A stretch of DNA of 64,000 nt from Glycomyces luteolus (lineage in GTDB: Bacteria; Actinomycetota; Actinomycetes; Mycobacteriales; Micromonosporaceae): the NCBI RefSeq assembly GCF_027622875.1, contig NZ_JAPZVP010000008.1:178161-242160 (forward strand). The letters are read 5' to 3'. Positions 34,590-42,320 of this stretch are shown here, piece after piece. A program made the position numbers and the translations under genes. Below the pieces are notes generated by a model. It was not told where the DNA came from, searched no databases, and saw nothing but the letters and a program-made list of their open reading frames with translations. Position 1 is the first letter of the stretch. Each line of letters begins with the position of its first letter.

Positions 34590-35357
34590 ATGCCCACCGC
34601 AGCGAAGGAGTCCCCCGCGGACCGGCCCAAGCGGCGGGTCGGCCGCCCCAGGGTCGCCCCGGAGCCCGGCGGCGGCACCGCCGGGGACGCCGACCCACGC
34701 GACCAGCTCCTCGCCGCCGCGGCCGAGCTCTTCACCGTCCAGGGCTACACCGCCACCTCCACGCGCGCGATCGCCGCCAGGGCCGGGATGCGCCAGGCCA
34801 GCATGTACTACCACTTCCCCAGCAAGGAAGCCCTGCTCAGCAGCCTGCTCGAGACCACCGTGGCCCCCTCGCTCGAATTCGCCGAATGGGCGCTGGCCGA
34901 GCAGGACGCCTCCGCCGAGGCGCGGCTGTGGGCGCTGGCCCGCATCGACGCCGCGCAGCTCGCCGGGGCCAGCCACAATCTCGGCGCGCTCTACCTGCTG
35001 CCCGAGGTGCGCCAGGAGGTCTTCGCGCCGTTCCGCGAGATGCGGGAGCGCCTGCGCGTGTCCTACCGCGAGCTGCTCGGCCGCACCGGCGCGGCCCGCG
35101 ATTACCCGCCCGGCGCCCTCGCCCAGCGCGCGCACCTCGTCTTCGGCCTGGTCGAAGGCGTGATCCTCGCCCGCCTCGAGAACGCCCCGGTCGCCGACCC
35201 GGCCACGTATTCGGCCGGCGTCGCCGACGGCGTGCTGCGCCTCGCCGAATGCGGCGACCTCGCCGCCGCGCGCCTCCAGGGCCTGCGGCTGTGCGCCGAC
35301 TGGATCGACCGCTCCGAGCACCTCCCGAGCACGACGACGGCAAAGGACCGCGCATGA
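34590..35357 (+). CDS. TetR-family regulator of the guanidine/urea cluster
   Basis: 255-residue regulator. The N-terminal 30 residues are a basic/Pro tail (KRRVGRPR); the helix-turn-helix follows at about 38-85 ([48 protein letters not shown]). The C-terminal ligand domain (about 90-230) is unremarkable. The ATG at 34590 has AGGAAGG 7 bases upstream. It is divergent from the symporter gene, with two operator copies between them and a third before the deiminase operon. The ligand is unknown; guanidine, urea or a pathway intermediate is the natural guess. Its stop overlaps the gmd start (ATGA). Confidence 0.85.
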   Translation: MPTAAKESPADRPKRRVGRPRVAPEPGGGTAGDADPRDQLLAAAAELFTVQGYTATSTRAIAARAGMRQASMYYHFPSKEALLSSLLETTVAPSLEFAEWALAEQDASAEARLWALARIDAAQLAGASHNLGALYLLPEVRQEVFAPFREMRERLRVSYRELLGRTGAARDYPPGALAQRAHLVFGLVEGVILARLENAPVADPATYSAGVADGVLRLAECGDLAAARLQGLRLCADWIDRSEHLPSTTTAKDRA

Positions 35358-36346
35358 CGATGGCCCCCGGCAAGACCGCGCTTATCACCGGCATCACCGG
35401 TCAGGACGGCTCGTACCTGACCGAGCTGCTGCTCGCGAAGGGCTACACGGTCCACGGGATCGTCCGGCACGCCTCGTCGGTCATCGCCAACACCTCCCGT
35501 CTCGACGCGGTCTACCAGGACCCGCACGAGTCGGGGCGGAAGCTCTTCCTGCACAAGGGCGACGTGACCGACGCGGGGATGCTGGTGAACCTGATCCGGG
35601 ACGTGCAGCCCGACGAGATCTACAACCTCGCCGCGCAGAGCCACGTGCGCGTCAGCTTCGACCTGCCCGAGTACACCGCGAACGTGACCGCGCTCGGCGT
35701 GATCCGGCTCCTGGAGGCCGTGCGCGCCAGCGGGATCGACACCCGGATCTACCAGGCGTCCACTTCGGAGATGTTCGGTCTGGCCGCACCGCCGCAGGAC
35801 GAGACCACGCCGTTCCACCCGCGCAGCCCCTACGGGGTCGCGAAGGTCTACGCGCACTGGGCGACGGTGAACTACCGGGAGTCCTACGGCATGTTCGCCG
35901 TCAGCGGGATCTGCTTCAACCACGAGAGCCCGAGGCGCGGCGAGACGTTCGTGACCCGCAAGATCACCCGCGCCGTGGCCCGGATCGAGGCGGGGCTCGA
36001 GCAGAAGGTCTTCCTCGGCAACATGGACGCGGTGCGCGACTGGGGCTACGCGCCCGAGTACGTCGAGGCCATGTGGCTGATGCTCCAGCAGGACGAGCCC
36101 GTCGACTACGTGCTCGCCACCGGCCGGCCCGCCACCGTGCGCGACTTCGCCGAGGCCGCGTTCGGCCACGCGGGCCTCGACTGGCGCGACCACGTCGAGC
36201 ACGACGAGCGCTACGAGCGCCCCGCCGAGGTCCCCGAGCTCATCGGGAACCCGGCCAAGATCGCCCGCGAGATCGGCTGGACCGCGAAGGTCCACTGGGA
36301 CGAGCTGGCCCGGATCATGGTCGACGCGGACCGGAAGGCCCTCTGA
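35354..36346 (+). CDS. gmd: GDP-mannose 4,6-dehydratase
   Basis: Extended short-chain dehydrogenase making GDP-4-keto-6-deoxymannose, precursor of GDP-fucose or GDP-rhamnose type sugars. The 330 residues contain the NADP site [10 protein letters not shown] (about 12-21), the RHASS nucleotide contact, the catalytic region [10 protein letters not shown] and [12 protein letters not shown], and [21 protein letters not shown], all diagnostic. The start overlaps the tetR stop (ATGA), so it may be co-transcribed with tetR, although the roles look unrelated. No fucose synthase follows. Confidence 0.94.
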   Translation: MTMAPGKTALITGITGQDGSYLTELLLAKGYTVHGIVRHASSVIANTSRLDAVYQDPHESGRKLFLHKGDVTDAGMLVNLIRDVQPDEIYNLAAQSHVRVSFDLPEYTANVTALGVIRLLEAVRASGIDTRIYQASTSEMFGLAAPPQDETTPFHPRSPYGVAKVYAHWATVNYRESYGMFAVSGICFNHESPRRGETFVTRKITRAVARIEAGLEQKVFLGNMDAVRDWGYAPEYVEAMWLMLQQDEPVDYVLATGRPATVRDFAEAAFGHAGLDWRDHVEHDERYERPAEVPELIGNPAKIAREIGWTAKVHWDELARIMVDADRKAL

Positions 36347-36364
36347 GATGGTTACCCTCGGGGC

Positions 36365-37201
36365 ATGACTGATCTCAGCGCTCCGATCGAGCTCAACGAC
36401 GGCATCGCGATGCCCCGCATCGGCTACGGCACCTACAAGGTCGGCGACGACGAGGCCCAGCAGGCCGTCGAGTCCGCGCTCGCCGCGGGCTACCGGCTCA
36501 TCGACACCGCCGAGATGTACGGCAACGAGGTCGGCGTCGGCCGCGCGGTGGCCGCCTCCGGGGTCCCGCGCGAAGAGGTCTTCCTCACCACGAAGGTCTG
36601 GAACGACCACCACGGCGTAGGGCCGGCCCGCGCCGCGCTCGAGGCCTCGCTGGAGCGCCTCGGCACCGACTACCTCGACCTGTACCTGATCCACTGGCCC
36701 TCCCCGAAGCAGGGCCTGTACCCCGAGACCTTCCAGGCCCTGCTCAAGGCCCGGGACGAGGGCCTGATCCGCTCTGCTGGCGTCTCGAACTTCCTGCCGG
36801 AGCACCTCGAGAAGGTCCACGAGGCCACCGGCGTGTACCCCTCGGTGAACCAGGTCGAGCTGCACCCGTACTTCAACCAGCCCGAGCTGCGGGCCTGGCA
36901 CGCCGAGCGCGGCATCGCCACCGAGTCGTGGGGTCCGCTGGGCCAGCGCACCGGCTCGGTCCTCGCCGAACCGGCCGTCACCGCCGCCGCCGCGGCGCAC
37001 GGGAAGAGCCCGGGCCAGGTCGTGATCCGCTGGCACCTGCAGAACGGCTGCATCGTGATCCCCAAGTCCTCCAAGCCGAGCCGCATCGCCGAGAACTTCG
37101 ACGTGTTCGACTTCGCGCTCTCGGACGACGAGATGGCGGCGATCGACGCGCTGGAGACCGGCCGGCGCCAGGGCATCGACCCCGGCTCGAACGAGCGCTG
37201 A
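36365..37201 (+). CDS. aldo/keto reductase (first of two)
   Basis: 278-residue NADPH-dependent reductase of the 2,5-diketo-gluconate reductase type. The catalytic tetrad is visible: D and Y in YRLIDTAEMYGNE, K in VFLTTKVWND, H in LYLIHWPSP. The cofactor site includes VIPKSSKPSRIAENFDVFDF. It begins 19 bases after gmd, probably in the same transcript, and ends at a hairpin. A close paralogue lies 0.9 kb downstream at 38136. Confidence 0.93.
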   Translation: MTDLSAPIELNDGIAMPRIGYGTYKVGDDEAQQAVESALAAGYRLIDTAEMYGNEVGVGRAVAASGVPREEVFLTTKVWNDHHGVGPARAALEASLERLGTDYLDLYLIHWPSPKQGLYPETFQALLKARDEGLIRSAGVSNFLPEHLEKVHEATGVYPSVNQVELHPYFNQPELRAWHAERGIATESWGPLGQRTGSVLAEPAVTAAAAAHGKSPGQVVIRWHLQNGCIVIPKSSKPSRIAENFDVFDFALSDDEMAAIDALETGRRQGIDPGSNER

Positions 37202-37211
37202 CACTGACGCG

Positions 37212-37244
37212 AGCGGGGCGGGCGGTCTGGCCGCCCGCCCCGCT
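37212..37244. terminator. hairpin terminator after the first aldo/keto reductase
   Basis: Perfect 14-bp GC stem (37212-37225 with 37231-37244) with loop TCTGG, 11 bases after the stop codon and 17 bases from the convergent regulator gene's stop; it may serve both. Confidence 0.75.
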
Positions 37245-37260
37245 GCGATTCTCGGTGGCG

Positions 37261-37560
37261 CTACTCGATCGGGACGCCCGCCGCGAGCCGCCGCAGCTCG
37301 GCGACATGCCCGTTGAAAGCGTCCTTCCCCACGGGGGTGAGGGCGGCCCAGGTGCGGGTGCGGCCGTCCAGAGGGGACTTTCTGACGCTGAGGTATCCGG
37401 CGTCTTCAAGGGCCTTGAGCTGTTTGCTGAGAACCGAGTCGCTGACACCAAGCGCTTCGCGCAGGGCGGCGAACTCGACCTCGTTCATCGCCGAGAGCAT
37501 GGAGCAGATCCGCAACCGGTTGGGCGCGTGGATGATCTCGTCGAAACGCGGCTCGGTCAT
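37261..37560 (-). CDS. small winged-helix transcription regulator
   Basis: 99-residue DNA-binding protein: FDEIIHAPNRLRICSMLSAMNEVEFAALREALGVSDSVLSKQLKALEDAGYLSVRK is a compact winged helix of the HTH_34/MarR-like kind, followed by a short wing (GRTRTWAALTPVGKDAFNGH). The ATG at 37560 overlaps the upstream membrane gene's stop (ATGA). Regulators of this size commonly control their own two-gene operon with a membrane partner. No sensor domain is present. Confidence 0.85.
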   Translation of the reverse strand: MTEPRFDEIIHAPNRLRICSMLSAMNEVEFAALREALGVSDSVLSKQLKALEDAGYLSVRKSPLDGRTRTWAALTPVGKDAFNGHVAELRRLAAGVPIE

Positions 37561-38021
37561 GAGGTCTCGCGAAGCTCGGCCCGGAGCACCTTGTCGAAGT
37601 GGCGGCCCCACACTGCGATGGCCACCGCGACGACGAACCCGACGATCGGGGCGGTCCAGCGGATCTCCATCCCGATCGCGAAGGCCGCGCCGATGATGAC
37701 CACGACGAGCAGGCTCCCGAAGAACCGGAAGATGCTGCGACGCGCTTTGGGCCCGCCTTCGGTCCCGTTGAGCCACACGCCGGATTTGCGGCGGTAGGCG
37801 GTCACGAGTGCGCCGAGGCCGGCGCCGTAGGCGATGAGCACACCGATGAGGATCGAGGAGTGCAGGTCCGCGAAAGTGACGGTGATGAGTCCGCCGACCA
37901 GGAGGCCGAGCGCGGGGTGGTACCACCACGGGGTGTAGAGGCGGTCGGCGATGTCGGAACGGGACTGCTCCACGGACGCGAGGGCGGCCTGGGCTTCTTC
38001 GGGGGTGAGTCGACTTTCCAT
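37557..38021 (-). CDS. four-helix membrane protein partner of the winged-helix regulator
   Basis: 154-residue membrane protein. A soluble N-terminus (RLTPEEAQAALASVEQSRSDIADRLYTPWW) is followed by four hydrophobic segments. The ATG at 38021 is preferred; an in-frame ATG at 38072 would add 17 residues that overlap the direct-repeat operator region. The gene is translationally coupled to the regulator (ATGA). No known family function; the pairing with a small regulator is seen in many Gram-positive genomes. Confidence 0.78.
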   Translation of the reverse strand: MESRLTPEEAQAALASVEQSRSDIADRLYTPWWYHPALGLLVGGLITVTFADLHSSILIGVLIAYGAGLGALVTAYRRKSGVWLNGTEGGPKARRSIFRFFGSLLVVVIIGAAFAIGMEIRWTAPIVGFVVAVAIAVWGRHFDKVLRAELRETS

Positions 38022-38072
38022 GCCGGAAAGCCTAATCGCGACTTTCCATGGCGTCAAGTCGAGACTTTCCAT
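38012..38072. promoter_or_regulatory. three direct repeats GACTTTCCAT before the regulator operon
   Basis: The decamer GACTTTCCAT occurs at 38012-38021, 38040-38049 and 38063-38072, same orientation, 28 and 23 bases apart. The first copy contains the chosen start codon of the membrane gene (CAT = ATG on the minus strand). Repeats in this place suggest a cooperative binding site for the small winged-helix protein (self-regulation). Confidence 0.6.
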
Positions 38073-38135
38073 AACGGCAAGTTTCTCGATCTGCCTCGAT
38101 GCGCAACCGCTCGCCAAGTGGGTAGGCTCTCGCGC

Positions 38136-38966
38136 ATGAGCGAACTGAGCACAGCGATCACCATGTCCGGCGGTGCCGAAATCCCCCGCTACGGCTACGG
38201 CACCTTCAGGATCGAAGACGGCAGCGACGTGCAGACCGCCGTCGAGACCGCGCTCGAGACGGGCTACCGCCTGGTCGACACCGCGGTCGGCTACCACAAC
38301 GAGGCCGGCGTCGGCCGGGCCATCAAGGCCTCCGGCGTCGCCCGCGGCGACATCTTCCTCACCAGCAAGACCTGGGACCACGGCTACGACGAGGTCCGGC
38401 GCAATCTCACCGAGTCCCTGGAGCGGCTCGGGACCGACTACCTCGACCTGTACCTGCTCCACTGGCCGCGCCCGCAGGTCGACCGCTACGTCGAGTCCTG
38501 GCAGGCGCTCCTCGACGCCCGCGCCGAAGGCCTCCTCCGCTCCGCCGGCGTCTCCAACTTCACCATCGACCACCTCGCCCGCTGCGAGGCCGAGACCGGC
38601 AGCGCCCCCGAGATCAACCAGGTCGAGCTGCACCCCTACTTCAGCCAGCCCGAACTGCGCGCCTGGCACGACGAGCACGGCGTCGTCACCGAATCCTGGG
38701 GCCCGCTCGGCCTGCGCGCGGGCGGCCTCTTCGACGAACCCGCCGTCAAGGCCGTCGCCGAAGCCCACGGCCGCACCCCCGCCCAGGTGGTGCTCCGCTG
38801 GAACCTCCAGCGCGGCAACGTCGTCATCCCCAAGTCCGTCACCCCCGAGCGCATCCGCGAGAACTGGGCGGTCCTCGACTTCGTCCTCACCGAAAAGGAC
38901 CTCGCCGAAATCGACGTGCTCGACACCGGCGTCCGCCAGGGCGGCGACCCTCTCGAAGTCAACTAG
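38136..38966 (+). CDS. aldo/keto reductase (second of two)
   Basis: 276-residue paralogue of the reductase at 36365. Catalytic residues: D and Y in YRLVDTAVGYHNE, K in IFLTSKTWD, H in LYLLHWPRP; cofactor stretch VIPKSVTPERIRENWAVLDF. It shares the same end pattern (LDTGVRQGGDP). Divergent from the winged-helix/membrane operon, it may be a target of that regulator. The stop is followed within 15 bases by a G/C tract of doubtful quality. Confidence 0.92.
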   Translation: MSELSTAITMSGGAEIPRYGYGTFRIEDGSDVQTAVETALETGYRLVDTAVGYHNEAGVGRAIKASGVARGDIFLTSKTWDHGYDEVRRNLTESLERLGTDYLDLYLLHWPRPQVDRYVESWQALLDARAEGLLRSAGVSNFTIDHLARCEAETGSAPEINQVELHPYFSQPELRAWHDEHGVVTESWGPLGLRAGGLFDEPAVKAVAEAHGRTPAQVVLRWNLQRGNVVIPKSVTPERIRENWAVLDFVLTEKDLAEIDVLDTGVRQGGDPLEVN

Positions 38967-38979
38967 CGCAACCGAACCG

Positions 38980-39120
38980 GCGGGGGGGGGGGCGGCCCGG
39001 GGGGGCCCCGCCCCGGGGGCGGGCGGGGGGGGGGGGGCGCGCCCGGCCCCGCCCCCCCCCCCCCCCCACCCCCCCCCCCCCCCCCCGGCCGGCGCCCCCC
39101 CGCGGCGCCCCCCCCGACGC
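38980..39120. other. 140-bp G/C-only tract, probable assembly fault
   Basis: Almost pure runs of G and C, including G14, C16 and C22-like stretches, with only one or two other bases. No coding or structural signal can be trusted here. The tract ends inside what looks like the last codons of a lost gene (next entry), so sequence between the aldo/keto reductase and that gene is probably missing. Confidence 0.6.
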
Positions 39121-39153
39121 CGTGCGCAGTTCGAGCGGGCCGTCGCCGACTAG
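39118..39153 (+). pseudogene. C-terminal scrap of an unknown gene emerging from the G/C tract
   Basis: Eleven codons reading RRAQFERAVAD then TAG, directly downstream of the G/C tract, with ordinary codon use. The TAG is part of a CTAG shared with the convergent lipoprotein stop, the same arrangement as at 11618 and 47348, which supports a real gene end. The body of the gene is absent from this sequence. Confidence 0.35.
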
Positions 39154-40181
39154 ATGAAGACCAAGCCCCGTTCGCTGGGCGCGGGGGTGTCGAGGAAGGC
39201 GTAGTCGTCGCCTTCAGCGATGTTCTCGAGGTCGCCGACCGGTGTCAGGACCATGGGGAAGGCTTCGCTGTTCTCGGGAATGCTGAAAAGGGCGGTGTAC
39301 CGGAGCGTGCCGCCCGTATCGGGAAGTTCCTCGGCGCTCATCGAAAGCGGCGGGAGGGGCTCGCTTCCCGGCTTCGCGGCAAGCGATGCCTCCGGGTCCA
39401 GGTGCCAGACGAGGTTGTCCTCGTAGGTGCACCAGTTGAACGTCACCTGCAGAAAGACCGATTCCTCGGCAGCCCAGCCCAGGTCCTCGCGCCAGACGCT
39501 GCGGTCGGCTTCGAGGAAGTCGCTGTGGCAGCTCAGGTCCCAGGCCTTCTCGTCGTTGAGCACCGTGACCTCGGCAGAGAAGCTGTCGCCCTGGACCACA
39601 TCCGTGCTGAGCCCGTTGTAGTAAGCCATGATCGGCTCGACCTGCTCGCCGGTGCGCAGGTTCAGGCCCTGGGCGCGGCCGTCGTCCTCGATCCACAGGA
39701 CGGCGTCGTCGCCGGTGGGCACGGTGAGCGCGAGGAAGTCGCCTGGCGCGGGGATCGCGTCCAAGTCGAAGCGCTCGTCGCCGGAATCGATCCAGGCGGT
39801 CACCTTGGACGGGTCGTCTTCGAACTCGGCGGCGTAGTCGGGGCCCAAGGCGATCTGGTTGATCAGGACCTCGGTGCCGTCGGCGAGCTTCGGCAGGTCC
39901 GCGAGCGCGGTCGCGTGATCGGCGGCATCCTCCGGCATCTCGGTGCCTTCGAAGTGGCAGAGGATCGAGAGACCGAAATGGGGGCCGGCGATGTCGGCGT
40001 CGTTGCCGAGGAACCAGGAGCCGTCGCCGTTCGCGCACCAAGCGGTGTCGGTGGCGCCGGTGATGAGCTCGTGGGCCTCGGTCCGATCGAGGAAGGGAAT
40101 CGACGAGCAGCCGGTGGCGGTGAGGGCCACTGCGGCCAAAGCGAAGAGGGGTTTGATTGTGTTGGTTTGCGATGGGGGCAC
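39150..40181 (-). CDS. putative lipoprotein, paralogue A of an unrecognised family
   Basis: 343-residue exported lipoprotein: signal (about 1-24) with lipobox TATGC and C25 as the anchored residue. The mature chain is acidic and Trp-rich, with cysteine pairs (about residues 49, 75, 215, 250) that may form disulfides. It shares with the protein at 40618 the block VLWIEDDGRAQGLNLRTGEQVEPIMAYYNGL and overall spacing. GTG start at 40181. I do not recognise the family; an extracytoplasmic binding or cell-envelope role is inferred from the anchor only. Confidence 0.75.
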   Translation of the reverse strand: MPPSQTNTIKPLFALAAVALTATGCSSIPFLDRTEAHELITGATDTAWCANGDGSWFLGNDADIAGPHFGLSILCHFEGTEMPEDAADHATALADLPKLADGTEVLINQIALGPDYAAEFEDDPSKVTAWIDSGDERFDLDAIPAPGDFLALTVPTGDDAVLWIEDDGRAQGLNLRTGEQVEPIMAYYNGLSTDVVQGDSFSAEVTVLNDEKAWDLSCHSDFLEADRSVWREDLGWAAEESVFLQVTFNWCTYEDNLVWHLDPEASLAAKPGSEPLPPLSMSAEELPDTGGTLRYTALFSIPENSEAFPMVLTPVGDLENIAEGDDYAFLDTPAPSERGLVFI

Positions 40182-40260
40182 AACGGGACCCTAAGCGATC
40201 ACCTTCGGTAATGACTCAGTAGACGGTAACGATCTGCGATTCATCAGATACCATCGCAAA
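40175..40260 (-). promoter_or_regulatory. leader/promoter region shared with the paralogous lipoprotein gene (copy A)
   Basis: About 86 bases spanning the start codon and upstream region match 41628-41713 at roughly 70 positions by hand alignment, better than the coding parts match. Conserved cores include ATCACCTTCGGT, AGACGGT and TCTGCGATTCA. The conservation outside the coding frame suggests a common promoter or 5' leader element retained after duplication. Confidence 0.65.
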
Positions 40261-40272
40261 TTCACCGCGTAG

Positions 40273-40599
40273 GGTACCGGACGACCGCTCGCGGAACGGG
40301 CACAATGTCCGCCGGAGGCCATCGAAGGCCTCCTGCCCGACCGGGCGCAGCGCGAGGCCTTCACCGAGGCGCTCCGGCACGTGCCGCTCGACTACTTCGC
40401 CGAGGTCGCGCCCGACCCGCGGCCGCTGCCGACGTGGGGCGCCTACCTGCAACTGAGCGATACCTACGATGCCGAGGCTGCGGCAGCGGCCCAGCGCGGC
40501 TGGCCGGTGCGCCGCTTCGACGGCGACCACCTGACGATCCTCACTGATCCGCGCCCGGTCGTCGACCGCATCCTCGAGCTGACCGTCGAACGCCTCTGA
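40273..40599 (+). pseudogene. C-terminal fragment of an alpha/beta hydrolase
   Basis: An open frame without N-terminal half: LLPDRAQREAFTEALRHVPLDYFAEVAP, then GAYLQLSDTYDAEAAAAAQRGWPVRRFDGDHLTILTDPRPVVDRILELTVERL. This is the cap and C-terminal end of small alpha/beta hydrolases, including the histidine (GDHL) of the triad; the nucleophile half is missing. There is an in-frame stop at 40270. It lies between the two lipoprotein paralogues and against their direction, so an old insertion or deletion removed its front. Confidence 0.65.
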
Positions 40600-40617
40600 C
40601 GTGCTGCACCCGCGAGG

Positions 40618-41634
40618 TCAGAACGACGCGACCCATTCGGCCGCTTGCAGCGGCTCTCGGATCTGCCACTGGTCGCCTTCGCCGTCGACGATCTCGCCTA
40701 CGGGCTCGAATTCGATCGTGACCTCGGAATCGATGTCCGGGATCAGGAAAAACGCCTGAACCTCGATGCCGTACCCCTCGACTTCGCGCTCATACCAGGC
40801 GATCGGCGCATCGGCTTCGCCGCTGGCGAGCGTTATCGAACGCTGCTGATCGAGGTTCCAGGTGAATTCGTCGTAGTCGCGGCACCAGTAGGTGAAAACG
40901 CCGAGGTACACGCTGCCCTCTGGAGCCCACCCGAGTTCCTCTGTCCAGGGGCTCCTCCAGGCGTTGCCTCCGTCGTACTGGCATGAGAGCCAGCTCCACT
41001 CGTCTCCGTTGTCGATGTGGACCTCTTCGTAACTGAAGCCGCTGAAGAGATCGGAATACGCCGCAAGGTTCGTGTAGTACGAGAACACCGGCTCGATTCG
41101 TTCTCCGGTGCGCAGGTCGAGACCTTGGGCGCGGCCGTCGTCCTCGACCCAGAGCACGGCGGGGACGTCGGTCGGTGCCGTCACGACGATCCAGTCGCCT
41201 CGCTGCGGAGGAGCGTCGAGGTCGAACTCCCGGTCGCCGATCTGTACCCAGGACCGGACCTCCCAACCCGCGATGTCGAGGAAGTCCGACTCCGGGTCGG
41301 TCGTGAGGTGGTTGGCGATGAACTCGCTGCCTTTTTCGGCGCGGGGCAGGAGGGCGATCGTCGAAGCGCGCTCGGCGACCTCGTGCGGCAGCGTTTCGCC
41401 GGTGTACCGGCACTGGATCCCCACCGAGAAATGCGGGCCTTGGAGGATCGAGTCCTGCTTCAGGACATAGCCGCTTTCGCCTTCGGCGCACCAAGGTTCG
41501 GCGTCATTGTCGTGATAGATCTCGTAGGACTCGGTCTTCTCACCGATGGGTATGTATCCGCAGGCCGTACCGCTCAGGGCAAGAGCGATCAAGGGCACGA
41601 GCGAACGCAGGATTCTATTGTGATTTCGGGGCAC
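40618..41634 (-). CDS. putative lipoprotein, paralogue B of an unrecognised family
   Basis: 338-residue lipoprotein with signal (1-24), lipobox SGTAC, anchored C25. Shared block with paralogue A: VLWVEDDGRAQGLDLRTGERIEPVFSYYTNL; also GPHFSVGIQCRYTGETLP versus GPHFGLSILCHFEGTEMP. The overall acidic, Trp-rich composition is the same. GTG start at 41634. The two genes arose by tandem duplication, with the hydrolase scrap now between them. Function unknown. Confidence 0.75.
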   Translation of the reverse strand: MPRNHNRILRSLVPLIALALSGTACGYIPIGEKTESYEIYHDNDAEPWCAEGESGYVLKQDSILQGPHFSVGIQCRYTGETLPHEVAERASTIALLPRAEKGSEFIANHLTTDPESDFLDIAGWEVRSWVQIGDREFDLDAPPQRGDWIVVTAPTDVPAVLWVEDDGRAQGLDLRTGERIEPVFSYYTNLAAYSDLFSGFSYEEVHIDNGDEWSWLSCQYDGGNAWRSPWTEELGWAPEGSVYLGVFTYWCRDYDEFTWNLDQQRSITLASGEADAPIAWYEREVEGYGIEVQAFFLIPDIDSEVTIEFEPVGEIVDGEGDQWQIREPLQAAEWVASF

Positions 41635-41713
41635 GACGGGATCCTAGAGAATCACCTTCGGTGATGGCTCAGCAGACGGTCACGCTCTGCGATTCAGCCG
41701 ATACCGTGGCGAA
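41628..41713 (-). promoter_or_regulatory. leader/promoter region shared with the paralogous lipoprotein gene (copy B)
   Basis: Counterpart of the element at 40175-40260. It lies between the lipoprotein start and the end of the response regulator gene upstream (stop at 41694), so part of it overlaps the 3' end of that gene; the promoter would sit partly inside the regulator's last codons. Confidence 0.6.
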
Positions 41714-42320
41714 CCGCCCACAATGCGGCCTGGGTGCGGTCGGCGGCGCCGATGCGGCGGAGGAGGTTCGTGACGTGGGTCTTGACGGTCTTCTCCGAGA
41801 CGCCGAGGGCGCGGGCGATCTGGCGATTGGTCTGGCCCTTCGCGATGAGGCCGAGGACCTGGCTCTCGCGCGGCGTCAAGGACGGTGCCGAAGGGGCGCT
41901 GATGTTGCCGCTCATCAAGCCGCGCATGGCGACCGGCGAGAGCAGCAGCTGCCCGGCGTGGACGGTGCGGATCGCGCTGGCCAGCGCGTCCGGGTCGATG
42001 TCCTTGTACACGAACCCGGCCGCTCCGGCGGTGATGGCGTTCGGGACGCGTTCGGCGTCGGTGGCCGAGGTGAGGACCAGGACGCGGGGCGCGCCGCCGG
42101 TCGCGCCGAGGCGTTCGAGCACGCCTTGGCCGTCGAGGCCGGGCATCTTGAGGTCGAGGAGGACCACGTCGGGGTGGTGTTCTTCGATGGCGCGCAGGGC
42201 TTCCTCGCCGTCGCCCGCTTCGCCGACGACGGTGAAATCGGGTTCGAGTTCGAGGTAGCCGCGGAGGCCGCGGCGGACCACGGGGTGGTCGTCGACGAGG
42301 AGGAGTCGGATCTCAGTCAC
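41694..42320 (-). CDS. NarL/LuxR-type response regulator
   Basis: 208-residue regulator: receiver domain (1-120) with acidic pocket DDH (10-12), phospho-acceptor D in VLLDLKMPG (about 56) and K in VYKDID; C-terminal LuxR-type helix-turn-helix LTPRESQVLGLIAKGQTNRQIARALGVSEKTVKTHVTNLLRRIG. It overlaps the sensor kinase gene by 8 bases and is its cognate partner. Its C-terminus overlaps the lipoprotein leader region, so regulator and lipoprotein may be linked. Confidence 0.95.
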   Translation of the reverse strand: MTEIRLLLVDDHPVVRRGLRGYLELEPDFTVVGEAGDGEEALRAIEEHHPDVVLLDLKMPGLDGQGVLERLGATGGAPRVLVLTSATDAERVPNAITAGAAGFVYKDIDPDALASAIRTVHAGQLLLSPVAMRGLMSGNISAPSAPSLTPRESQVLGLIAKGQTNRQIARALGVSEKTVKTHVTNLLRRIGAADRTQAALWAVRHGIG

